Source: Rhea pennata (taxonomy: Eukaryota > Chordata > Aves > Rheiformes > Rheidae). Taken from it: DNA of 64,000 nucleotides. Under the pieces are notes generated by a model. It worked only from the letters and a program-made list of their open reading frames with translations, was not told where the DNA came from and ran no database searches. Numbering within the stretch: position 1 is the stretch's first letter; each line of letters opens with the position of its first letter. The stretch spans positions 11,016,017-11,080,016 of the forward strand of contig NC_084677.1 in the NCBI RefSeq assembly GCF_028389875.1, written 5' to 3'. A program made the position numbers and the translations under genes. Positions 49,601-63,734 of this stretch are shown one piece after another.

Positions 49601-52600
49601 TCCGTGGGCTTACTGCACTGCTCAGTGCGGCGCTGGAGACAGCAAAAGCACGTTTTCCTTCCGTTTAACTAGAAATTAAATTAAAGTTAGATAATAGTGC
49701 TGTTTCTACTGAAAAAAAAATGTGGGAAATGAACTCATTTGAAGTATTGGTCGTTTATATTTAAGGAATTTGGTTAAAAAATAAGCTCTCCAACACCAGT
49801 TGTCCTATAGAAAATAAATCTTGAAAGCAGAGTTGTGTTTGGTTACTTCACACTTGATACAAGTCAGCACAGGAAGGTCTATCTGAACGTAAGGAAAACC
49901 TTTGCTGTGAAGGTGATGGAGCACTGGCACCGGTTGCCCAGAGAGATTGTGGAGTCTCCTTCCTCGGAGATACTCAGAAGCTGCCTGGGCAGGGGCCTGG
50001 GCAACGTACTCCCTGCTTGAGTAGGGGAGGTGGACTGGGTGAGCTCCAGAGGGCCTGCCCAACCCCAGCCGTTCTGTGATTGCATGAACCTCAGAATTTG
50101 AAGCTCACAGTAACACATTAGTCACCCAGATTAAAATTAATTCAGTGCCCAGTATGGGAGAAGAGTAAGCACATATAAGCTGTGAAATGTGTTTGATTTG
50201 TACCAGACTAGAAACTGAAATTCGTGTGGTTGCCAGATAGCCTTTGCTTGGTGAAAAAAATTCTGCAGGTTATTTTGCAAATCTCTGATCAGGCAGCATT
50301 GAAAACAACAGTGGTATTAGTTATTGGCCTAACTTAGTATGGAAGATGAAGGACTAATTATTAACAGGTGATTCTTAACCACTTGAACCTGAAAGATTGT
50401 CAACTCTGTTTAGCTTTCTTACTCAATGACAAACAGCTTCAAGATTAAACCAGCTCAGTCCCACTGGGGCAGGCTCTGTCAGACTTAATGAGCACAGAGC
50501 TTATTAGCATGGTGGGGGAAAAACATCTAATGGTGGTTCTTTATTCTGTGGGATTTGATACTCTTTTTTTTTTTACGGTCTCTCTTCCTGCACAGTATGA
50601 TGTCTTTCCATCATGTAACAAAGATTATCTTTAATGTTTTTGTGGGCGCTCCACTGGATCAGGCCAAATGACAAGTGGACGTCTCTGCAGTCGTTTGTTT
50701 ACTTCTAGCTTTTAGGAAAATTCATGAGAAATGCGGCTGTAAGAAAGGTTGTGTTGACTTGGGTGGTATAGTCTGCTTTCCCTCTCTTCTATCTGATGCT
50801 CTCTTCCTACAGTTTCCTTAGATTTTACTGAAACATTTTTTTTTCCTGCAGGAGTCAGCAAATGTTATCTGCCAAAAAGAGATCACGTAATATAAATGAA
50901 GTAAACCAGCTCCATATAACCTTTGTATAAATGCCCGAAGCTCTACAGCAGCAAGTGGGTGAATAGGTTGAGAGAGCAGAACACCGTGTTTACAAACTAA
51001 GTAACCTTAGGTCTCCCTGGAACATAATTCTACATATGTTAATCCTTATTAAATACATCTGTGAGATTAGGGCATCTGGGTTATAAATTTAATACTAAAG
51101 TATTATCTGAAAGGAAACTTGTTGATAGCGATAGGAAAAGTTATTTTAAATGTAGTTTATTGTACATAAATAGTAAATGGTTCTGTTTTATCATGTAATT
51201 CCCTTCATTTTCCATGAACTTGTATGATTACAGAAAACCTTTCTTTATTAGCATTTCCCTTTTACAGGAAAAGTCATCACGCTTGTCTGCAGCATTATTT
51301 GGTGAGGACTGTGAAATCAGCCATGACCAGGTGTATGAGTTGTTAAAGTATGCAGCTTTGGGAAAATGCCACAATGCAGCACAACCCAGGTATAACACAT
51401 TTGGGAGGCTGTTGTGTCTTCGGTCCTGCAGGCTGTGATAACTTATGTAAAGGCATACGGTCATGCTGGTTCGGAATCCTTTCAGCTCGTTGCCATAATG
51501 ACTGCTTGTACTATAAAGATAACAGTTGTTGCTAGACCTGGCCAGAAACCAGGATTCCTTTGCTGACAAAAATGCATCCATTTCATGCAGTTTTCAAAAA
51601 CTAAAAACGACGTTTTGTGGAACGATTTTCCTGCTATGAATAATAAAATACCACATCAAAAATATTAACAACGTGTTTTGTGTCAAAAGTAATTGAAACC
51701 CCTTATAGAGTGTTTTGGGAGAAACATTTTTAATCACTTTGCCCTTTTTTAACCTGAACTTTTCAGCAGTGGAAGGGAAAAGCTGAGGAGGGTATATACA
51801 GGGTATATAACCTTGGATGGGAAAAGTGTGGTTAAATGTAGCAAAACTTGAAATAAAACTTGAGGCAAAATTGTTATCACTTTAAATTAATATTGATTGG
51901 AAAATGATTTTGTGAAACATTCAATTCTGATAAAGTCATTTTACTCATCAATTTCGTTGACTAGACTGCATCACTGCAGCTGAACTTATTTATGTGTATT
52001 CATGTTCTGATGCATAAAGATGAGGCAGGTTTTGATTTCAAATGCTGCCGATGCAGAATTCAGCTACAGTTCATTCTCTGTCTCCCGTATTCTGTTGCTT
52101 CCTGGAATATGTGGCTGGTTGAGATAAGCTATAAAAGCTCCTTCTCATTGAAGTCGTTTGGCACTCTGCCATTGACTGACATGAAAGCTGGACTGGCTCC
52201 AAGTTTATTTTTAAGAGTATTTGATAATTGTTTTCCTTATTTTTATTTTTATTTTTATTTTATTTTTTTATTGCAGCTGGTGCCGTATTTATCACCAACG
52301 CTACCTGGCTGGGGTTGTGGTTATTGTTCTGCATGAAATGAGCCAACTCCATTTCTACAAATTCTATTTACAGTTCAAACACCTCAGAAAAGTGTTCCGG
52401 CATGTAAGTCCCCAAACTGTATTGCTGCCTACTACACTTCTTCCAATCATGAAGCCACATCCCAGGGTTTAATCACTGCAGGGAAATTATTACCTTGCCA
52501 ACTGGAAGTGGCTATCTTTGAATCACAAAGCAGGAGAATGAGAGCATCCACTGCTGGTAGCTTTGATATTCAGGGATTTTCAAGACTGGTGTCTTTGAAG

Positions 52601-55600
52601 CCTTAGCAGATGAAATGTTTATACATTGATGTTTCAGCACTCTGCTTTCTGCATCTTTAAGATGCCAAGGAGATTAAAGATACCTCAGTTGATTTGGAAT
52701 TTACTCTGAGTGTGAGTGAGCAGAATTTCAATAGTTAAGCTATTCCCACCAGTTGAAAATCTCGCCTTTACTATTTGTATTTAATGTCAAGTTTCTCCCC
52801 AAAATAATATAATTATTTTAATTTTCTGATTTACAGCCAACATTTCTGCAGGAAGACAGATGTATTTTGATTGAGATTTCTAAGAATTCTCTCTCAACTG
52901 CAGCAGATGCAAATCACAAATTAACTGGAAAGTTTGGAACTTGCTTTAGTTTCTGTCAGTGCAAGTCTGAGATTAACCTTCTTGATCATATCAGGCAAGG
53001 CAGAGTTATCCTTTAGTACAAAGACCTGTGGTGTATACCATTGAAAAAAGTTTTTTTTTGTTGTTGTTGAGAGAATCTAAAACACACTCTTACTATTATA
53101 ATTTCATCCTTGTCCTCCAAATTTGGATGGTTTTAGGGATAAAGAGACATCTTATTTATTTGTAACACTCTACTTGATTTTTTTTTTTTTTTTTTTGGTT
53201 ACAATTCAAAGTCTCTAGTGTGTCTTCTTTTTCAGAGATTCACATTACCACCTTCTTCAGCCAACTTCCTAGCCAGCCTGTATGGAGAAGAAGCAAACGT
53301 GAATCCTCAGAGCACTGCACAAGGTATCTTGCTTGGTTTTGCATCATCTCTTTCAACCACAGCGATTCACTTTGAATAGTAGCTTAATGGCTATGCATAG
53401 TGTGCAATCCCAACAAGCTGCTATGGTAAACTTGTTTACAAAGGAGAACACATAGTGGCTTAAACCATAAGGCCAGTTACCCTGACTAGTTCATTTGCTC
53501 TATGTTGGGCTTATTATCACAAGTAAATGCAAAAAATAGAGAGTTTTTAACAGGTTCAATCCAAAATTCTAATGCTTCCTTACCCATTTTATGATCATTT
53601 TATTCTAAGATGAGTATAGTAAAAGATACAGAGATTTAAGGTTCAAGATGGGTAGTTACACATTTGTTATTAATATTCTTTGTTATACTGAGCAGCAAAT
53701 CAAGGTAAAGAATAGGTGTGTTGACAACTGATTTCCTATTTTTATACTCTTTATAGAGGTGATTGTAATCCTACAGGCTTGTACCAAACCTGCAAGAGAC
53801 TGCAATGAGAACTTCACTGAAATCTTTAGAAGTGTAACACAAAGAACATTGAATTCAAGTCCTAAATGGGAGAATGAACAGCTGTTACTTTCAATGTGTT
53901 GAAAAGTCCTGTAGCATCTGGACTGTAAATCTACTGCACAGTCACAGATCTGAGATGTCAGGTATATTTTCATTTAAGTGTAAACTGCAGAGAATCCCTG
54001 CAGGGTAGTCTAACTTCATACACCTGTGGATTCTGGGGTCAATTCAGTGTTTGTTTCTTTGTAAGCCACATGTAAGAACACATTTGCTCCTAATATTTAT
54101 GGGAAAGAATTTCACAGAGAAGGTATTAAAAAAAAAAAAAAAAAAAAAAAGTGAATTTCTCTTACAACTCACAAAATAAGAGACTGTTATGCTGTGATGC
54201 TTCTGAGGAAAGTATGTTCTCTCTGTTACTGAAGGGAACATGGCACAGAGCCTTGTAATGTGGCTTGCTCTTGATCAGCTAATAGTGTCAGTAGCTGGAC
54301 TGAGAATAAGATTTAGGTATTCTGAGTTTTATAATTCATTGCTTCAGGTAATGTTTTACTTGAAAAGGTGCAGCCTCTTAGCGTACGTACTAAAGGAGAA
54401 AACTAACTGCAAGTAGGGATTGCTACCTGAGCTTGACAAATAGTTCTGATTTCTAAATGTATATTACAGGTTTGACTTCCACTGGCAGCCATTATATTCC
54501 TAACAGCTCAGATTTGCAGTGGGATCCTGTTATCCAGAAATATGGAGAAGAAAAGCGAGGCCTGACTAGCTATACTTTAACTTCAGAAGAGCTGAAAAAA
54601 AATGATTATCCCATGAAAGGTCAGTTTTTGAGAGGTTTTTTAGATTTTTGACAGTTAGTGGCATGTTTGATCATGTAAGATAGGCCTATTGATCCCTTAA
54701 ATCATCTCCACTGCCTGCCTTAATAGATACATGATGAGTTATATATGAGAGGGGTCTTAATCACAGGTATCTTTTCATTCTAGGCTCCCCTGGGTGTGAG
54801 AACTATGTGTACACAGAGTGTGATGAGCAGAGGACAGACAGCAGTCCCCTCTTTGGTCTCGATTGTGAAATGGTAAAAATAAACGTGTGGCCTTACAGAA
54901 CATGGTCAAGCAATTGGTCTCCTATTAGCTATTCCGCAGAGAGCCACACACTCACGTATTTGCTAAACCACTTCTCACACATTAATGACCACTGCTAGTC
55001 CCTTCGTTGGGGCATCAGTGCTAAGGCAGCCACATGGGAAGGACTCAGAAAACAGTTCTGAAGACAAGAAGGAAATGTTACCTTTATCCTGCGCACTGCA
55101 GCAGAGTGCTTGGTTCTGCCTTGGCTCAGAACAGCAGCTGGATCCACAAGGCCTGTCCCTCTTGCTGCAATAACCTCCTGAGACTGTTCTGGAATTCTTC
55201 CTCCCCAAGTTTGGAAGGGGAAGGATTTCTTCCTACTATACACACCTTTCCTTTCCCCATCACAGTTCTTCTTGCAGCTTGCTGTGGTAAGAACCCTCCC
55301 TTAGCATAGTCTCGACCTTGCAGAAATGCCAACTTGACATCACCTTTGGGTGACTAAAGATACAGCCCAGGCTCCACTTTTAAATTATACAACTTCTCCA
55401 GAAAAGATGCTCTCGGTGTAAGTTGCATAGTGCAGAGTGCAAACTGATTCTGTGGAACTGACGCTTCTTCGTAACGGCTTTCTCTGTCTTGCACTTGCCT
55501 GTTTGTTTGCTATACTTATGGTGGGCCTCTAAACAGCTAGCCGTTTATTAACTGCTAGCTGCAAGTGGCAGGTCTCCAAGTAACTCCTAGGTAGCGGTGC

Positions 55601-58600
55601 TGGCTGCAGCCAAAGCAGATGTTAGCTAAGGTTTTTTGGTGGCAGGCATCATGCTGATTCACCATCTGCCTCTGCTTCTTTCTGACAGTGCCTGACGGCA
55701 AAAGGAAACGAAGTCACTCGTGTCTCCTTAGTGGATGCGCAGGGTCAGTGCCTCTTGAATGAACTAGTCAAACCTGAAAACAGAATAGTGAACTACCGCA
55801 CCAGGTGAGCTGCATGTACATTTTTTTACCTCTTCATCTTTAAAATCTGCAATCGCTTCAAATTAAGCCTGTTAATCGAGACCTTTCAGAGGGCTTTGGC
55901 TTGTATACTTTTGTAATTGTCTGCTGCATTCCATCAGTGTTAAGAATACAGTTCTTACTATGTGGAAAGAATAACTAATAACCACTTTTCTGCTACATAG
56001 TGCCCCTGTGTCTAGGCAGAAGCTTTTTCATTCTGCAGTGTTCCAGGAAAAGCTGTGTTATGGGTTAATGATAACACAGCACAGATTACCCTTTCACTAC
56101 TGGCCTTAAAACAGGTTATAGGGTAAGTAAGAATATGGGATTGCAGCCTGGGTCTTCCTGCTCCACAGCTAAGTATGCACATCTGTAAAAATTGAATAGA
56201 GCAGCTCATCAGCTTGCCCATAGCTCTAGGGTTGAGCTCAAGTTTCATAACAAAAGGAGGCAAAACTCAAGCCATGTCTTCTCCAAAGTTTGGCCCAATG
56301 TTAGGCTGGAGGTAAAGTGCCAATACCTTCAGGTTACTTGAAAGCATCTACTTCCACATCAGCCTTGCAGTGTTTCCTTACCTGTGCTGTCTGATGCTAA
56401 GAAAGAGCTGCATCATTTAAGAATAAATTATCCCTGAGAACAACCTTTCGAAAGAGCTGTGGTAGCACTTACAACAGTTTAATATCTTTGCAGTATGTTG
56501 GAATAGTTTTATATAGGAAGCAGTAAATAGCATTCTGTTACTAGTCTGTTACACAGAGTTTGTATTTTACATGCCCTACTTGTAATCTCCTCCAGTAAGT
56601 GCTGTTGCTAATGCGTTGCTTTTGCCTGTCGAACTTTTGTTTTGAAGATTCTCAGGAATCACAAGGAAAATTCTTCTTCCAGTGAAAACAAAACTGGCAG
56701 ACATTCAAACTAGACTAAAAAAATTGCTTCCTCGTGATGCAGTATTGGTGGGTCATTCTTTAAATGCTGATCTTCAAGCCTTGCAAGTGAGTGTGCTTTA
56801 AGAGTGTTTTTCCCAAACCGGTGATACTCATTTCAGACCTAAAACTCCCAAACAGTTCCTGATTTTATTAGTAAACACTTGTTAGTGACAAAAGATTACT
56901 TTCTGTTATGAAAAGCCTTATGTCTGTAAATATTTAAAAGAGAAGGCCTCCCTGTACCTCTGTAAAACTTGCAAGGTGTTCAGAACGCGAAGGGAAGGAA
57001 GGAGTCTGTCCAGAAACAGATGTAGTTGCAACAGCAGATTTACCTCTCTGCTTCAGCCAAGTGCTTTTAATAGCTCTGTCATGAGAAGAAGTTAAGTCCC
57101 TTCTACATTTAATTTAACAAACTTAATATGCTTAAGTTATAATTATTCTTTTAACCCAGTCTGGATCTTCCTGACAGAACATTAAGAAGATGATTTAGAC
57201 CTGTTTCATTATTCCTATCTGCTGCATTTTTGGGTGCCAGTCATCTGTCAGTAAGAAACTGGCAGTTGAAATGAAAAGGCAGAAGTACAGATAGCCAAAG
57301 AACTACTACCCAGTTCCATGAGACTGCTGCTATATTAAATGCATGCTGTTTCTCTTCTCCAGATGATCCACCCCAGTGTTATTGATACTTCATTGCTTTT
57401 TGCCAGAAATGAAGGGCGAAGATTTAAGCTAAAATTTCTAGCCAAAGCTGTTTTAGGGTAAGTTTATTACTGCATTATTATCTGAAGTATTAGAAACTGC
57501 CATTGCAAGTCAAAGGGTCCTGTTCTTCCACCAGCAGCATCAGAAGTTTTCTTTTCTTCAGTAAAACTCAAAAGAAAGGAGAAGGCTATGCAAACAGACA
57601 TGATAAAAAAAAGACTTTACTGCCTCCTTGAAAGATCAGGCAGTGTAATAAAATGGCTGGTCTTTGGGCAAATGGATGCTGTGACTGACCAGATTTGAGT
57701 TCTTGTTTTGTACTTGAACCACATAACTAGCTTTTTTTGTAAGTCTGCAGCACTGTCAGTGTGTTGAATTGTAAAGCCACAAAGGCTTTACAGGATTTAT
57801 TGCAGTTATCAAGAAAGAAAAACTAAGATATGAAAGTATGATAATACTAACTTAATTGCACTCCTCAGTGTACTAACTACTATTGGATAGTTAGTATGTG
57901 TCAGTGATACAGTGCTCTCCATTCGTAAGGTGAACGTTAATACTCTACAGCTCCACATTTTGCTAAGTTGAAGGTTTGATAAATTGTGAATTGGGTCATT
58001 GGTTAAGGAAAAGTAAAATTAAAAATAATTGTGCATCAGAATACTGTGTATTACCACTGCTTCTGTCAAACCATGTAAACAGTGTTGTGCTCAACACTGC
58101 AAAAACGTTTCTTGCAGTAACTTTTGGGATCATATCACAAGAATGCTTCTGCACAGAATTGAAATCATTCTTGAAGGAGGGAAAGCTATTTTGCCCCAAA
58201 AAGGCACAATTTAGAAAAAACACGATGTTCATCAGATTGGGAAAACATAACCTGCCTGTACATCTAAATTTGATGCCCTAGGAAAGAGATCCAATGTGAA
58301 CAGAAGCTTGGACACGATCCTGCAGAAGATGCTAGAGCTGCACTGGAATTGGCACAATTCTTTATTGAGCAGGGACCAGCAAAGGTATCTATATCTAATT
58401 AAGAATTCTGTCTATTTTGTAAAAGGCCTTAATGGCAGAGCATGCAAGTTGTTGCACTTACGGGGAAAAAAAAAATTCTGCCCAGCCTCATTTTGATTTA
58501 AAAGAAAATGGAATTGTGATAAACCCTCAATTTTGGCATCTTGTTACTTTTAAGCATATATCCAGTAATCTCAATAATCTGGAGCATTACCAGTGTTTCA

Positions 58601-61600
58601 GTACTCAAACACTGACACGAATCAGGGTTGCTGCTGATCTCAAAGAAGGACATTGAAGCAAAGACCGATTTGGGCACTTCCAGTCCTCAGAACTGCCTGC
58701 CATTTTGCCAGATCAAAGAAGTGGGAACCGTATACGTTTTGTCAGGGAGTCAGCTGTTTTTATTGATTGTCGTTCTTGTGTTGCTGGTTTCTGAGAGGCC
58801 TTTCTGGAGGTAATTGCTGTTTATGCTGGGAGTGCTGCATGCTTGAAAAAAGGACATCGGGAAAGGATAAGGCGAGAAGTGCATGACTCTTTTTCTTTAA
58901 TATGATATGCCTAGGTGACCCATAGAGATAGCACATGCTTTTTGGATAGCAACAGTTAGCTGTAATGAAAGACAACTACTGATCTTCTCTCTTTCCCCAA
59001 GGTAGCAGAGCTAAACTTGGAGATGCTTCTGACAACCGAAAGACTGACTGAGGTATCACAAAATAAATCTGCATTACAGCTGCAACAAAATACAATCCAG
59101 AAGCAATTGAATGATCCTCCACGTTTATCCAAACCATGGTAATAAGACTCCCAAATACGCATGTCTTTCCTTTGAATCCTCAGTAAAGATCAGTAAGTTA
59201 TGTTTGCAGAAGCAATTGCTATCTTCAGAGAAATACTGGTAACTGTATAATAGCTCTTAAAAAATTTTCAGAAATTGTATCCTAGAGTTCATAGTATTCT
59301 AGGCTTCTTTTGCTGTTGAGGCCAAGAATATTCTTTAAATTTTTCTCTAATGAACTGTACCATTTTTCACTGACAGGCACTTCTTGAAAGCTGTTAACTT
59401 ATGTAGTGTGATTCATAGCTTTCTTTTGTCTGCTAGTTTTTTAGACTGCTTGCAGATGACTGGCCAAAAACCCCTCCTTTTGGGCAGACAGGAACTAGAC
59501 TCTTCTGGCTTGTGTCAGAGTAACCTGAGCACTTCAAACAAACAGGTGAATGGACTTAGAGTGGGTTGGTCTAAGCAAGTATCAAAGTAGTTCAAAGTTG
59601 TGCTTGTTCAGGGAGGGCAATGATTTCTATTTTAAAAAACTGATTGACAGTAATCTTAGCAATAGTTGTAATATTATGCTAGCTAAATCTGTTTTAACAT
59701 TTTAGAAATAGGCTTTGATCCTGGACCATCTTGTCATGACTCACTAAGTAAGATTTTCAAAGTGATTCCTGCCTGGGGGGCTTCCTTGCACAGTAATGCA
59801 AAATAAAGTTGTGAATTAAGTTTGGGAGCTTTGTTTCTGATTCTTTGCTGTACCACTGCCTTGTACCCCTTTGAGCCTTGCATACGCTGTTCCCTACAGA
59901 TTCTCCAGAGAGCCCTAAAGGATGTTCCCCTGTCCACTTTCAGTATCATTCAATTCAATTTGGATCCAGAGTATGTTGCACCTCACCTTCTTGCTGGAAT
60001 TTGTGAAAAGGTAAATTTTTTTTAAAGTGAGAATATTTTTCATTGCTGAGTTTGGAGAAAGAGACTATGAATTTATTTGATGGCACAGGCAGTTAGTTCC
60101 TTTGCTTTGTGAAGTTCCTACTCTGATTTGTGTTCCTGCAGGTGAGAAACAAGCTGACTGACATGCTGACAATTTACGCAGGTCCTTTTGATGAAAGCTT
60201 TTGCCTGAAGTCAGTGAAGAAAGAATTTGCGAGGTGCGGACCAATCCGATCTCTTACAGTAGTGACCGAAACATACCAGGTAAGAACCAGTCAAAGCATT
60301 CAGTTTGCTGAGAGGCAGGGAATTCTCAAGTAATGTCTTGGAAAGATGTGAAGTCAAAAGACTTTGATTTTTTTTTTTTTGGCAGCAGAGCTGTGAGGAT
60401 TGAGTATATAAAAGCTGTTCTGTACAATGACAAGAATAACAACTCATAGAGCATAACTGTTGCTGTTCAAGCTAGTTTCATAGGGTGACCATGAGCTGTT
60501 GAAAAAGCACCACCATTTTAGGGGAGAGGGCTTTAAACTGAGCACTGGGGACTCTAAGATAGTTTCTGGCCTTTCTAGGGGAGAACTGATATGCTAAGGT
60601 CTTTAATGGCAAAAGTGGTGTTATTAATTGCTGAGCTAATTGAAACTTGTTTGTAATAGCGTGCTCTCTCTCTCTCTTTTTATGTATGTATATAAAATGG
60701 CATGTTACATATAGAATATAGAAAGGTTTGAGGAATATATATATATATATATAAATAAAAACTTATTGAGCTCTATCTTTAGAAAGGGGAGGACTAACGT
60801 ATTTGAAAAGCCTGAACTGTCTTATCTATCATCCTGTTTCAAGCCCTATGTCTGCATCCAGTACGAAGTGCTGGAGGCTGCCCAACTTGCTGTGGAAAGT
60901 CTGAATGGAGCTGAAGTAGCAGGATCCTGCATTAAGGTAAACAAAGCAAATAGCAAAAGCCTAAGTTATGCTAAGCACAGGAACAGCATATGGTGCTGGC
61001 TAGCTGTGCTGTTACCATCTCCCTAGGCCACTAGCACACAGGGCATGTTTATAGCCTTTTTTTTTCCTGCCTGCCAGCAGGAGTTCTGACCTGGCATTTG
61101 AATCTTTAAAAGAAAGACCTGAGTAACTGGGTGTTAAAATGCCGATACATATCAGGGGCTAATGGTTACAGAGTAGTTCTGCATTCAAACACAATCTCCT
61201 TATTTTTTATAAATAATCTAAGATAGCCTTCATTAATCACATTTTTAAAAGAGAGGGAAAATAACAGCTAACCAGTCTTTGGTAAGGAGAAAAAGTAATA
61301 CAAAACATAAGTTCAAAACACACTGCTGCTTAGACTGACATGCTAACATTTATTCCTGTTGATCCGCTCCAGGTTCAGAGACCTGTCACTGGAACGATGC
61401 TGGACTGTGATGTTCTCATAACAGAGCTAGAATTAGATATAGAAAATGAAGCTGTGATTTATGTGGCAGGTCTAAAGAAGTCATTCACAGAGACAGACTT
61501 GCAAGAAGAATTCAGCCAGTTGAAAGACCTAGAAGCTTTGTTCCTGCCAAGGGATCTCCAGAGTGGAAAGCACAGGAACTGCTGTTTTCTCAGTGAGTAG

Positions 61601-63734
61601 CTTTGCCTGCAGCCCATTTATTTCCTTCAGGCTTGTTCAGCAGCTTTTGGGGACCTGTACAGAAACAGCAAGAGAAACTGGAATTCGGTATGCACAAAGT
61701 GGTAGTTTCTGAAGTACTCCAGTGAAAGCACAGTGTTGTTTTGCTTTAAGGAGCAGTTTACAGATTAAATTAAAAAAAAATTACTTAAAAAAAAAATCTT
61801 CATTTAGAAAAGTTCCAAAATTGGCTGTAGTCCAGAGTGAGAGGTGACTACTATGCAGCTACTTACTGACAAGTGAGGGATGAACAACTGCATGGATGCT
61901 GTTGCATTTAACCAGCTGTGTCTATGATTCTGATGCTTACCTGTAGCAAGCTGAGAATCTCCCTATTGCAGTGATTTCAATTTCCCCTCTCCGTCCTGTA
62001 GGTGCTATGGAACGGGACAGCAACATCACTGGCAAAGCCTTTTCCTCCTCTTTGTTTTGCAGAATTCCAAAAATCCGAAAGTGCTGTGGATGCCCTTGAA
62101 GTTATAAATGGATGGGCAGTGAAAGGCAGCAGGCTAAGAAGCAGGAAGGCTCTTGCTCCAGGTCACCTCTGGAGATGGATTTGGCAAATGGATCACAGCA
62201 ATGGGAAGCAAAGAGGAGACATCTTATGTGAGGAAAAGGAGCAGCAATCTGACTCTGTGAGTTTAAAGCTGAGCTCATCTTTACTGTAGTTAGTGAGAAG
62301 GTCAATGACGTTGACCTGGGTACTACTGTGGGAACCAGAAGTCATAACTTTGAGCAGACTTACGTACAGAGCTGCCTGTAGCAGGGTGATCTCTTTGTGC
62401 TGGAGCAAAGAGGCTGCAAAGCAGTTTGGAGACGTGATATCAAGTAAGATAATTTGTGGGGAGGTGTATAACCCAGAAAGCCAGCATAGCTACTTTGGGG
62501 TAGCAAGTGGTGCTACACAAGAACAGAAGTCAACCACTTGAGAGCAGGCAGAGCAATACACAGGTGCAGCAAATGGCATGGACATCACAAAGAGAAGTAA
62601 GTGACTAGTTGTGTAGTCCTACAGGAAAGAACAGCTCTAGTTACAGTTCTAATTTTTACTGGAGGAAGCGGCAGTGCCATTTAAGTAGGGCACAGGGTTC
62701 TCCCTGCTGCTGGGCCCTTGTGCTTCCACATGCCAGCCAGAAACAGAATCATTGGTGTCCTCCCTGACAGTGCCATGGGGTCAGTCTCACCAGAATTACA
62801 GATGAATAGAGGAGCTTAATGCATTTATATTGTGTTACCACAGGAGCTAAGGAAAAAGCTGAAGACACTAGACCAGCATATCCGAAAGCTTTATAGAAGT
62901 CTGCAGAATAACACCCTGTGCATTGTTCTCTTTCCTGGGGTGAACAGGTAATTTGCCACCTATTTTGCAAAGAGATGAGGAAAATATGTTGCCAAATGTT
63001 TTTATCCTAAGCTATGAACCCTACACAAAGAAATTAAAATTAGCTAGGAGAGTGCCTGAAGAAGCTGTTCAACTTACCCAGTCCGACTTTCATGTTAGGA
63101 CAATAAAACCTGAACAGTAAATCCTGCCCATAAGCCATGCCTGAGCTAGAACCAAGTGCTGAAACCACTTGTGTAGCTGATGGTCCAGATAAGCAAGACT
63201 GACGCACACAATGCTAATTAGCAGTATAGTACTTAAAAGGTCACCTACCATCCCTGACAGATGTTTCTTCTCTGTTCTGAAGTCAGTTCAGCTCTTCCCT
63301 AGCAAGGCAAGTTTTATGTGCCCGAAAAAAACAAAACCAAGTTTCCACAGCAGACATCTTTTGGTTTGTTGGATTTTTTTTTAACCACCTCTCCACTGCA
63401 GCCCAGGCCACCATCTGCCATTTGCAAGAGGACATGCCCTGAGTTGGGCTTCAGCACTAGTATCAGGGACACTGCTAGATGAGGTGGGCTTCCTGAACGT
63501 CAAACCCTGAGGTCTGAATTGCCATAGTCACTCAGTGCTTAATAATTAACCAGAAAGTTAAATCTTTCCCAGGCAAGGCCCTAGCTACAGAATACATACT
63601 GATTTCAACAGACTTTGTTCTCTTACTGTGCAGTTATTCAGATAGTCAAATACCAGTCACATCTATCTTAGTTTCTCTTCAACAGAAGGGAGAACATTCC
63701 TTTGCCGAAACAGAAGCATCTCGCGCTGAAATAG
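49372..63734 (+). CDS. REXO5: RNA exonuclease 5 (DEDDh exonuclease with two RNA recognition motifs)
   Basis: Nineteen coding exons join in frame to 773 codons (human about 774): 49372-49509, 51268-51389, 52277-52403, 53236-53323, 54470-54619, 54784-54872, 55689-55804, 56648-56786, 57363-57457, 58282-58384, 59002-59138, 59437-59545, 59900-60010, 60142-60279, 60844-60936, 61373-61592, 62063-62256, 62844-62947 and 63686-63734. REXO5 is a 3'-5' exoribonuclease that in fly trims snoRNA and rRNA ends. Exo I GLDCEM (Asp235, Glu237), Exo II GHSLNADL (Asp318) and Exo III HDPAEDA (His366, Asp371) are all present. Two RRMs follow, at about 509-585 (TIYAGPFDE...YVCIQYEV) and about 600-690 (VIYVAGLKK...NCCFLKF). 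The N-terminus is basic and Gly-rich (RKRPR, KRRR), as in a nuclear or nucleolar signal. Intron 1 carries a CR1 fragment. The short last exon ends HLALK and TAG. Confidence 0.96.
49860..50082 (+). mobile_element. CR1 LINE, 3' fragment, 5'-truncated
   Basis: The sequence carries the end of a CR1 reverse-transcriptase reading frame, recognisable as VMEHWHRLPREIVESPSSEI, then the CR1 3' tail with GGTGGACTGGGTGAGCTCCA, CCAACCCC and the terminal TTCTGTGATTG. Only about 220 bp of the several-kb element is present, the usual fate of CR1 copies in birds. It sits in the sense direction in REXO5 intron 1. The left edge is approximate because the copy is diverged. Confidence 0.9.
52239..52270 (+). repeat. 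(TTTTTA)n tract at the REXO5 exon 3 acceptor
   Basis: Several TTTTTA units run directly into the TTGCAG acceptor at 52,276, so the simple repeat doubles as the polypyrimidine tract of intron 2. Confidence 0.8.
54128..54150 (+). repeat. Poly-A run in REXO5 intron 4
   Basis: An uninterrupted run of about 23 A. No retrogene or SINE body is recognisable before it. Confidence 0.9.
60735..60753. repeat. (AT)n simple repeat in REXO5 intron 14
   Basis: About nine AT dinucleotides, about 90 bp before the exon 15 acceptor at 60,843. Confidence 0.85.

Noticed and set aside
48647-49668. Long open frames (up to 286 codons) in the ERI2/REXO5 promoter
   Set aside because: Very high GC leaves few stop codons. 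Only the short in-frame first exons of ERI2 and REXO5 are supported by splice sites and family similarity.
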